From Spirochaetota bacterium (GTDB lineage: Bacteria; Spirochaetota; Brachyspiria; Brachyspirales; JACRPF01): a DNA stretch of 58,812 bases. The DNA lies in assembly GCA_038043445.1 (NCBI GenBank), contig JBBTBY010000058.1:1-58812 (forward strand), read 5' to 3'. The notes beneath the pieces were generated by a model. That model saw only the letters and a list, made by a program, of their open reading frames with translations, made no database searches and was not told where the DNA came from. Of the stretch, positions 9,706 to 15,618 are shown one piece after another (the stretch's first letter is position 1; each line of letters starts with the position of its first letter). A program made the translations under genes and the position numbers.

Positions 9706-10181
9706 CGCGCGGCGATTGCGATGATGCGCTCAACGATCGGTATGATGAGGATGATGACGCCGAGCACGGTGAGATTTATCGTGCAGAGGAGCACGGTGCC
9801 GGACATGATGTCCTTCACTATCTCGATGGTCTTATCGTACTGTTTTTTCACCATATGGTCGCAGATAAGTTCCATGGCGGTATTGATAAGTTCGCAGATC
9901 AGCATGAGCCCGATGGAAAAGACGAGCACTATCCATTTGCCCGGTGTAATGCCGGCGATGACGCCGAGCGCTATGGCGAGCGCCGCGATACCGAGCTCTA
10001 TCTGAAGGCTGCGTTCGTTCTTCACGGCGAATAGAAGGCCCTTCATTGACCAGAAAAAGCTGTTGCTCAATTTTATGAACACCGATGTGTGCGAGCGTTT
10101 TTTCGAATAGATCTTATTTATCACGGCTTTGGTAGCCGTACCGCGGCGATTATTCACGAATTTAGTGCGCATCCGTCTCAT
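9702..10181 (-). CDS. dgkA: Diacylglycerol kinase, prokaryotic DgkA family
   Basis: A 159-residue inner-membrane protein, with a basic N-terminal extension of about 40 residues before the usual core of about 120. NERSLQIE, ELINTAMELICD (the ExxNTAxE signature) and KDIMSGTVLL are the family motifs, and three membrane helices are visible. DgkA recycles diacylglycerol to phosphatidate; some relatives phosphorylate undecaprenol. A promoter at 10188-10215 places transcription initiation essentially at the ATG, so the mRNA may be leaderless. A second ATG at 10172 is possible. It overlaps the MCP on the other strand by 4 bases. Confidence 0.88.
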   Translation of the reverse strand: MRRMRTKFVNNRRGTATKAVINKIYSKKRSHTSVFIKLSNSFFWSMKGLLFAVKNERSLQIELGIAALAIALGVIAGITPGKWIVLVFSIGLMLICELINTAMELICDHMVKKQYDKTIEIVKDIMSGTVLLCTINLTVLGVIILIIPIVERIIAIAAR

Positions 10182-10187
10182 GCGGAC

Positions 10188-10215
10188 AGTATACTACATC
10201 GAAGAAGATTATCAA
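10188..10215 (-). promoter_or_regulatory. Predicted promoter of dgkA, abutting the start codon
   Basis: On the minus strand: TTGATA, 16-base spacer, TATACT, then only 6 bases to the ATG. Initiation would fall at or next to the first codon. Confidence 0.6.
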
Positions 10216-10244
10216 TCACGGATATGAAACTGTTCGCATGCCAT

Positions 10245-10288
10245 TTGCGAATTCGCAACAAGTTGCGCCGGCAGTAGCGAATTCGCAA
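10245..10288. promoter_or_regulatory. Two palindromic enhancer-like sites upstream of the chemotaxis operon
   Basis: TTGCGAATTCGCAA at 10245-10258 is a perfect palindrome; TAGCGAATTCGCAA at 10275-10288 differs by one base. Their centres are exactly 30 bp apart, about three helical turns, and lie roughly 100 and 130 bp upstream of the -24 element at 10381. That geometry suits binding of an NtrC-type activator. Sites with the same TTGC-N6-GCAA form precede the second sigma-54 promoter at 33346. Confidence 0.65.
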
Positions 10289-10380
10289 GGTAACATTTTC
10301 AGATATTATGTTCAGCATCCGCAAAACCCGCATTGCATACAAATTCCTATGAATTCATATACATGTAAACGTTTACATTC

Positions 10381-10397
10381 TGGCATGGTAGTTGCAT
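10381..10397 (+). promoter_or_regulatory. Sigma-54 (RpoN) promoter of the Cys4/chemotaxis operon
   Basis: TGGCATGGTAGTTGCAT matches the -24/-12 consensus, with GG and GC separated by 10 bases. It lies 36 bases before the first gene. Sigma-54 promoters need an AAA+ activator, and one is encoded at 31848-33221. Confidence 0.85.
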
Positions 10398-10432
10398 GCT
10401 AATAAAGGCAAAGTTTGATCTCAGGAGCTGCC

Positions 10433-10600
10433 ATGAAATGCGAATGCTGCGGGAAACGTAAACGGCTCTTTTCAGCCAGGCGGTACACCTCAAGATTCCA
10501 ATTGCTTTGCGGCAGTTGCCTCCTGGACATTATCTTCAAGTCGGCATCGAAAGACGATATCTACACCATTACCGATGATGAGGGCGTTCATGCACGTTGA
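10433..10600 (+). CDS. Small Cys4 (double CxxC) protein, copy 1
   Basis: A 55-residue protein of no family I recognise. MKCECCGKRKRLF opens with CECC, and LLCGSC (second CxxC) follows about 20 residues later, the spacing of a small zinc ribbon; the C-terminus is acidic. The ATG at 10433 has AGGAG 5 bases upstream. It is the first gene after the sigma-54 promoter and overlaps the next gene by 11 bases. Two relatives are encoded at 10590-10745 and 33443-33616; all three share C-x2-C, a basic/aromatic middle, C-x2-C and then a hydrophobic/acidic stretch (LLDII, FIEII, FIELE). Metal binding is inferred. Confidence 0.75.
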   Translation: MKCECCGKRKRLFSARRYTSRFQLLCGSCLLDIIFKSASKDDIYTITDDEGVHAR

Positions 10601-10745
10601 AGAATGCGAGTGCTGCAAAAAGCTGACCTCGAAGCTGTACAACGTATCGCGGTACAGCGATCTGTATACCATGGTCTGCAGCGCTTGCTTCATCGAGATA
10701 ATCAAACGTATCCCGAACGATCTGGAAAGAACGAGGGGGGCATAA
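10590..10745 (+). CDS. Small Cys4 (double CxxC) protein, copy 2
   Basis: A 51-residue protein starting MHVEECECCKKLTSKLYNVS, with a second Cys pair in VCSACFIEII. It is a paralogue of the preceding gene, overlapping its end by 11 bases in another frame, which implies translational coupling. The stop is two bases before the next start. The CSxCFIE segment is almost the same as in the copy at 33443. Function is unknown; a zinc-binding adaptor or redox-sensitive partner of the receptors is a reasonable guess, but nothing in the sequence proves it. Confidence 0.75.
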   Translation: MHVEECECCKKLTSKLYNVSRYSDLYTMVCSACFIEIIKRIPNDLERTRGA

Positions 10746-10747
10746 CG

Positions 10748-11566
10748 ATGCGCGGATTATTCATGGGCATCCTCTACACGGTCTTCGGCGCCGCTGCGGT
10801 GAGCGCTTCGTTCATTCCCGACATACGCCTGCGTGTCGCCGTTATCGCCGCCATCGGCATTGCTGCCGGTGTGCCGGCAATAGCCGCTGCGGTGCATTGT
10901 GCGACACATGAAATGGCGTACCGCATGCTCATGAAAAAGAAAGAGGATATGGAAACATCGCTCAAGAAGAACATGTCCATCATCGCCGACAGCTACAGCG
11001 CCAAGATATCCGAGCTTTCCGTGCAATACACCGATGTCATCGGCGAGCATAAGGCGCGCATCGACGGGCTTACCGGGCTCATTGAACCCGTCGGCACCGT
11101 GCTTGCCGACAAGACGAAGGGATTGTCGGTGCTCATGAGCCAGCTCGATGCGGTCCGCGAACAGATTGAGACCACGGGCATGTCGCTCTCGAAGAATTTC
11201 ATGGAGATAACCATGAAGGCCCGCGGGCAGGCGAAGGCCGCCGCACAGATAGCGGAGCGCTATGCGGTTTCCGGTGCGCTTGAGCAAGGCGACCTTACCG
11301 CGCTTGCCGGCGGTACCGAAGCCCTCGCGAAGGACACGAGCGCGGTGATCATCGCCATGCAGTACCACGATATCATACGCCAGCGCGTGGAGCATGTGCT
11401 CATGCCGCTCGCGGAGTTCAGCGCCGAGATCGATGCGCTCGCCGATTCCATGGGTGCGGTCGCGACCGGAAAAAGCGATCACATCGCACGATGGCTGTCG
11501 CGTTTCTATACGATGAAGGAAGAAAAAGAGATAATGCATAAGACACTTGCGTCACAGCAGGATTAA
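10748..11566 (+). CDS. Membrane-anchored coiled-coil protein with a CheZ-like DxxxQ motif
   Basis: A 272-residue protein. Residues 1-50 form two membrane helices and the rest is predicted helical and coiled. IAMQYHDIIRQRVEHV (about residues 202-217) contains Asp208 and Gln212 with the i, i+4 spacing of the CheZ catalytic pair (D143/Q147 in E. coli). Proteins with a similar QxxD-R-Q segment are often annotated loosely as chemotaxis proteins. In this operon, directly before cheY, a CheY-P phosphatase role is attractive because no CheZ, CheC or CheX is otherwise visible. This is inference; overall similarity to CheZ is not obvious. Confidence 0.7.
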   Translation: MRGLFMGILYTVFGAAAVSASFIPDIRLRVAVIAAIGIAAGVPAIAAAVHCATHEMAYRMLMKKKEDMETSLKKNMSIIADSYSAKISELSVQYTDVIGEHKARIDGLTGLIEPVGTVLADKTKGLSVLMSQLDAVREQIETTGMSLSKNFMEITMKARGQAKAAAQIAERYAVSGALEQGDLTALAGGTEALAKDTSAVIIAMQYHDIIRQRVEHVLMPLAEFSAEIDALADSMGAVATGKSDHIARWLSRFYTMKEEKEIMHKTLASQQD

Positions 11567-11576
11567 GGAGGAGCAT

Positions 11577-11942
11577 ATGGGAAAGCAGATACTGATCGTC
11601 GATGATTCGCCCTCGATGCGGCAGATGGTGACCTTCACGCTCGCCGAGGACGGATTTGAGATCGTCGAGGCGGACAGCGGGACTGCCGCGCTCGATAAAC
11701 TTTCGGGCAACAATGCCAATCTTGTCATCACCGACATCAACATGCCCGGTATGAACGGCATCGATCTTATCAAGAACATCCGTTCGAACGATAAGCACAA
11801 GTTCACGCCGATCATCGTGCTTACGACGGAAAGCGAGACGGCGAAGCAGGACGAGGGCAAGAACGCGGGCGCCACCGCCTGGCTCGTAAAGCCGTTCACG
11901 CCGGAAAAGCTGAAAGAGACCGTGCACAAGGTCGTGGGATAG
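11577..11942 (+). CDS. cheY: Chemotaxis response regulator CheY
   Basis: A 121-residue single receiver domain. Phospho-acceptor Asp53 lies in VITDINMPGMNG, with Asp9/Asp10 near the N-terminus, Thr83 in VLTTES and Lys105 in LVKPFTP. It would carry the signal from CheA to the flagellar switch. The ATG at 11577 follows AAGGAGGA, an unusually strong ribosome-binding site. It lies between the CheZ-motif gene and a cheW-like gene in the sigma-54 operon. Confidence 0.95.
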   Translation: MGKQILIVDDSPSMRQMVTFTLAEDGFEIVEADSGTAALDKLSGNNANLVITDINMPGMNGIDLIKNIRSNDKHKFTPIIVLTTESETAKQDEGKNAGATAWLVKPFTPEKLKETVHKVVG

Positions 11943-11945
11943 GGG

Positions 11946-12419
11946 ATGCAGATGCACAGGGAATTCATACTCGGACGTGTCGGGCATATTACCGTCGCCG
12001 TCCCCGCGGAGCGGATACAGACGATAGTGCGTGATGGCGCGGCGCACGCGCTTGAGAATGCCGGCGAGCTTACGGCCATGATGGCTGTCATGAGCGGCAT
12101 CGCAGTGCCGATATTCGATGCACGTACCGCCGTGGGTCTTGCGCCGCATACGAGCGGACAGAAGCAGGAGATAGCGTTCGCCGGCGATACCCATAACCTG
12201 AGGATCGGCATCGCCTTTGACGAAGTCGTCGGCGTCCATATCTGTGAACAGAATGAGCTTTCGTCGACTGAGGCAGTCAAGCTTTCGCGCTATCCCTACA
12301 TCAGCGATGTATGCACGTATAACGGCGGCACGGTGCTTTTGCTCGACATCGACATGGTCATAGCGACACGGATACCGGAACTTTCGATAGCGGAGATCAA
12401 TCATCAGCATGCGGTATAA
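11946..12419 (+). CDS. Divergent CheW-like coupling protein
   Basis: A 157-residue protein with the outline of a CheW domain: an N-terminal strand (REFILGRVGHITVAVPAERI), IAVPIFDARTAVGL in the middle and LLLDIDMVI near the end. CheW couples receptors to CheA. It is shorter and more divergent than the two canonical CheW proteins at 18446 and 20791, lacking the INLRGNVVPVVDLR signature. It starts 3 bases after the cheY stop. It could be a receptor-specific adaptor for this operon's CheA. Confidence 0.75.
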   Translation: MQMHREFILGRVGHITVAVPAERIQTIVRDGAAHALENAGELTAMMAVMSGIAVPIFDARTAVGLAPHTSGQKQEIAFAGDTHNLRIGIAFDEVVGVHICEQNELSSTEAVKLSRYPYISDVCTYNGGTVLLLDIDMVIATRIPELSIAEINHQHAV

Positions 12420-12434
12420 CCGCGAGGAGGGCGT

Positions 12435-12782
12435 ATGTTCACCATTGAAACGGCTCGAGAAGGAACAGCGACGATCGTGCGTGTGAAGGGAGAGGCGACC
12501 ATTGCGCATGCGAAGGAGATGCACGATGCATCCATCTCCGCAGTCATGGACAGCGATACCGTCATCATTGATACGGACGGGGTTACCGAGGCCGATCTCT
12601 CATTCCTGCAGTTCATCGATGCAACGCATAAGCTTCTTTTGAAGGACAAAAAGAGCATCGGCTTCTACCATGAGAGCATATCGCCTGCGGTGAAACTGGC
12701 GGCACAGAAGACGGGATATTTTACGCAGCATAGGTGCGTTGCATGCACGGGAAAGTGCCTCATGCATGCGCTCATAGCATGA
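12435..12782 (+). CDS. STAS-domain protein with a C-terminal cysteine motif
   Basis: A 115-residue protein with a STAS (anti-sigma antagonist-like) fold. VIIDTDGVTEADLSFLQFID at residues 43-62 corresponds to the conserved loop, with Ser56 near the phosphorylation position of SpoIIAA-like proteins. Stand-alone STAS proteins with a DLTFLQ-type loop occur in chemotaxis operons of several phyla. The C-terminal HRCVACTGKCLMHAL has three cysteines (101, 104, 108), not usual in STAS domains and echoing the Cys-rich proteins at the operon start. GAGGAGG lies before the ATG. Its partner is unknown; the downstream CheA is a candidate. Confidence 0.8.
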   Translation: MFTIETAREGTATIVRVKGEATIAHAKEMHDASISAVMDSDTVIIDTDGVTEADLSFLQFIDATHKLLLKDKKSIGFYHESISPAVKLAAQKTGYFTQHRCVACTGKCLMHALIA

Positions 12783-12833
12783 CGGGTACGGGGAATGACC
12801 GCCGGCAATGACGGTCATGACAAGGCGGGGAGC

Positions 12834-14933
12834 ATGGATACATCGAAATTCGGGGACACGTATCGAGAAGAGGCCTTCGAGCTCATAGCGCTGATAGAGC
12901 AGAAGCTCATCGATCTTGAACGGGCACCCACGGACCGCGACACCATCGACAGCATATTCCGCGCGCTGCATACGATAAAGGGCTCGGGCGCCATGTTCGG
13001 TTTTACGCGCATTTCCTCGTTCACGCATGAATTCGAGGCGCTCTTCGACGGCATGCGCAAGGGTGCCGTTACCGCGAACAAGGATATCATCGACTGTACG
13101 CTTTCCGCCGTGGACCACATAAGCCGTCTTTTGCGCGATGAGGATGTCCCCGAAGCGGAGACCGGTGCCCTTATCGAGCGACTGCGGTCGCAGAGCGGCG
13201 TTGGTACGGAGAAAAAAACGGCGCCGGCAGTGAAGGTACAGGCAGAGGACGTGGCGGGCGTTTCGGCAACCTATCGCATTCAGTTCAAGCCCGCCGAGGA
13301 TATTTTCAAACGCGGTGTGAACCTGGTGCCGATATTCGATGAATTGCGCCGGCTCGGCAATTGCCTCATCAGCGCGCATGCGCTCTCAGGCCCCCTCGAT
13401 GAGGTCGACCCGGAAAGCTGCTACAGTGCATGGACGATGATACTCTCCACGGACAAGGGTGAGAACGCGATACGCGATGCGTTCATCTTCGTCGAGGATT
13501 ATTCGGAAATAAGGATAGAGACGATAGACCGCGAGGGTTTCCTCACGGCCCCCGAGGAATACAAGAAGATAGGCGACATACTCGTCGAACGCGGCGATAT
13601 AACCGTCGATGAGCTTGAGGAGATACTCGCCGAGAAGAAGCTTTTCGGGGAGATAGCGCTCGCCAAGGGGTATGTAACGAAGGCGCAGCTTGACAGCGCG
13701 CTCGTGGAGCAGAAGTATGTGCGTACCGAGCGTGAGAAGCGGCGCGACGAGGCCTCACGCGCGACGATACGGGTAAAAAGCGAGAAGCTCGATTCGCTCG
13801 TGAACCTCGTGGGCGAGCTTGTGACGCTCCAGGCGCGTATTGCGCAGACGGCGGGGAAGAAAAAGGACCCCGAGTTCCGCTCCCTTGCGGAGGCGCTCGA
13901 GCGTCTGGCCAACGAGCTTCGCGAGAATTCCATGATGCTCCGCATGGTGCCCGTCGATGAGATGTTCAAGAGCTTTCACCGCCTGGTGCGCGACCTTTCG
14001 CAGGAGCTTAACAAGGATGTGGAGCTTGTTACGAAGGGTACGGAGACCGAGCTCGATAAGAACGTCATAGAATCGCTCAAAGACCCGCTCATGCATATCA
14101 TACGCAATTCCATCGATCATGGGCTTGAGACACCGGGAGAGCGTACCGCTCACGGAAAGGAAGCGAAGGGAACGGTGACACTCAGTGCATCGCATGAAGG
14201 CGCGCATGTGCTTATCTCCGTTACCGACGACGGCGCGGGGCTCAATCGCTCGAAGATACTCAAGAAAGCCATGGAACGCGGTCTCGTCAAGGAAGGTACT
14301 GACCTTACTGCCCGCGAAGTGCATGATCTCATTTTTCTTCCGGGATTCTCAACCGCAGAGAAAGCGACAAGCGTTTCCGGCCGCGGCGTGGGCATGGACG
14401 TGGTAAAGCGGAATGTCGAGAAGCTCCGGGGCGTGGTGGAAATAGACACGAAGCAGGGCGAGGGTACGACGATAAACCTCCGCATACCGTTGACGCTCGC
14501 TATCGTGGACGGGCTTCTTGCCCGCGTGGGCACGGACCATTTCATTCTTAATCTCTCGAACGTCGACGAGTGCGTGGATCTTACCGAGGAGATACTCGCC
14601 ACCGGCAACGGCAGTTCGCTCGTGAACATTCGCGGCGAGCTGATACCCTACATCAATCTCCGTGAGAAATTCGAGATAGCCGGGGCGAAACCGGAGATAG
14701 AGCGCATGCTCGTTACGAAGAACGGCGAAGGGCGCGTGGGACTTGTCGTCGATGATGTGATGGGCCAGCATCAGACGGTGATAAAAACGCTCGGGAGCGC
14801 GTTCAAGGGAATAGACGAAGTGACCGGCGCGACGATATTAGGCGACGGGACGGTGGCGCTCATTCTCGATGTGAACACCATAATCAGGAAAGAGATAGTG
14901 CGCGAGGAAGCGATGCATAGGGCTGCGGTATGA
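12834..14933 (+). CDS. cheA: Chemotaxis histidine kinase CheA
   Basis: About 699 residues from the ATG at 12834, which has AAGGCGGGG upstream; an ATG at 12795 would add 13 residues. Domains in order: HPt (His46 in LHTIKGSG); a mid-region of about residues 145-232 seen in other CheA proteins; an inserted pair of roughly 24-residue repeats at 246-293 resembling the T2SS GspE N-terminal repeat (IGDILVERGDIT, FGEIALAKGYVT); P3 dimerisation (LVNLVGELVT); ATPase with NSIDHG and GRGVGMDVV; and a CheW-like P5. It phosphorylates CheY. The repeat pair matches the 64-residue protein at 26740. It is the last gene of the sigma-54 operon, followed by a C-rich palindrome. Confidence 0.95.
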   Translation: MDTSKFGDTYREEAFELIALIEQKLIDLERAPTDRDTIDSIFRALHTIKGSGAMFGFTRISSFTHEFEALFDGMRKGAVTANKDIIDCTLSAVDHISRLLRDEDVPEAETGALIERLRSQSGVGTEKKTAPAVKVQAEDVAGVSATYRIQFKPAEDIFKRGVNLVPIFDELRRLGNCLISAHALSGPLDEVDPESCYSAWTMILSTDKGENAIRDAFIFVEDYSEIRIETIDREGFLTAPEEYKKIGDILVERGDITVDELEEILAEKKLFGEIALAKGYVTKAQLDSALVEQKYVRTEREKRRDEASRATIRVKSEKLDSLVNLVGELVTLQARIAQTAGKKKDPEFRSLAEALERLANELRENSMMLRMVPVDEMFKSFHRLVRDLSQELNKDVELVTKGTETELDKNVIESLKDPLMHIIRNSIDHGLETPGERTAHGKEAKGTVTLSASHEGAHVLISVTDDGAGLNRSKILKKAMERGLVKEGTDLTAREVHDLIFLPGFSTAEKATSVSGRGVGMDVVKRNVEKLRGVVEIDTKQGEGTTINLRIPLTLAIVDGLLARVGTDHFILNLSNVDECVDLTEEILATGNGSSLVNIRGELIPYINLREKFEIAGAKPEIERMLVTKNGEGRVGLVVDDVMGQHQTVIKTLGSAFKGIDEVTGATILGDGTVALILDVNTIIRKEIVREEAMHRAAV

Positions 14934-14936
14934 GAG

Positions 14937-14988
14937 AACAACCCCTAACCCCCAGCCCCTTTCCCCTTAGTAAAGGGAAAGGGGGGCG
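14937..14988. repeat. C-rich palindromic repeat after cheA
   Basis: A C-rich stretch beginning AACCCCTAACCCCCAGCCCC, then a TTAGTA centre and a G-rich return arm (AAAGGGAAAGGGGGG), 4 bases after the cheA stop. It belongs to the C-rich palindromes also seen at 18381, 21303 and 27809, and could act as an mRNA 3' stabiliser or terminator. Confidence 0.6.
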
Positions 14989-15043
14989 TTCTTGCTCTAG
15001 CGTAAGTTTCTTTACACAAAGCACAAGGGACGTGCAGTGCAGA

Positions 15044-15340
15044 TCAACCCCGCGTTTTCCACGTATCTTCATGTCTTGTCAGATGAAGTATCGCGACAAC
15101 ATAAATCGTATCCGCCCTGACCGTAAAAAATATTCCGAATGGGAATCTTCTGATCAAGGCACGCCGGACATCGAGATCAATGACGGGAAAGGCAACCGGG
15201 TTTCTTATGATCTCAGCGATCTTTGCCTCGATGCAGCCGATGAACTCGTCGCCAAGACCTGTTCGCTGTTCATCATACCACAGCGAGGATTCAAAAAGAT
15301 CGGTCTCCGCTTCCGGGCGGATGATATGCCGATAGATCAT
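15044..15340 (-). CDS. RelE/ParE-family toxin
   Basis: A 98-residue protein of the ParE/RelE fold. IIRPEAETDLFESSLWYDEQ at the start, LIRRFPFGIFFTVRADTIYV in the middle and a C-terminal HLTRHEDTWKTR fit the family (usually 90-100 residues). ParE toxins poison gyrase and RelE toxins cleave mRNA on the ribosome; the sequence does not decide between them. Its start overlaps the antitoxin stop by 4 bases. The module sits on the opposite strand between cheA and the carbonic anhydrase-MCP gene, interrupting the chemotaxis cluster. Confidence 0.88.
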   Translation of the reverse strand: MIYRHIIRPEAETDLFESSLWYDEQRTGLGDEFIGCIEAKIAEIIRNPVAFPVIDLDVRRALIRRFPFGIFFTVRADTIYVVAILHLTRHEDTWKTRG

Positions 15341-15546
15341 CGACGTGAAAGGCGCTTCTTTACTTCTTCCCAGGTCGAGCCGGCGCTCGGGTCCGCTTTC
15401 AGTGCCGCCAAGCGTTCTTCAAGCACAGCTTTTATTCCTGCATCGAACGGGAGTGCGTTCTGTTCTTCAGCGATGGAATCCCAAATATCCTCGACCAGAA
15501 GCAGTCGTTCCGCCAGCGGCATGGCTTTTATCTCTTGTGACACCAT
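15337..15546 (-). CDS. Antitoxin of the ParE-type module (addiction module component family)
   Basis: A 69-residue protein. IKAMPLAERLLLVEDIWDSI at the N-terminus and WEEVKKRL at the end are characteristic of the short antitoxin family (TIGR02574-like) that pairs with ParE/RelE toxins. It is the upstream gene and overlaps the toxin by 4 bases, the usual coupled order. Promoter elements lie at 15575-15603, and the module likely autoregulates. Confidence 0.85.
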   Translation of the reverse strand: MVSQEIKAMPLAERLLLVEDIWDSIAEEQNALPFDAGIKAVLEERLAALKADPSAGSTWEEVKKRLSRR

Positions 15547-15574
15547 AACAAACCCTCGATTTCAATTTGTTTCA

Positions 15575-15603
15575 ATCATATATAAAGGAACATCAAAAGT
15601 CAA
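15575..15603 (-). promoter_or_regulatory. Predicted promoter of the toxin-antitoxin module
   Basis: On the minus strand: TTGACT, 17-base spacer, TATGAT, 28 bases before the antitoxin ATG. It overlaps the 5' region of the divergent carbonic anhydrase-MCP gene, so the two units may influence each other. Confidence 0.6.
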
Positions 15604-15618
15604 CGAGGAGGCAGAGTA

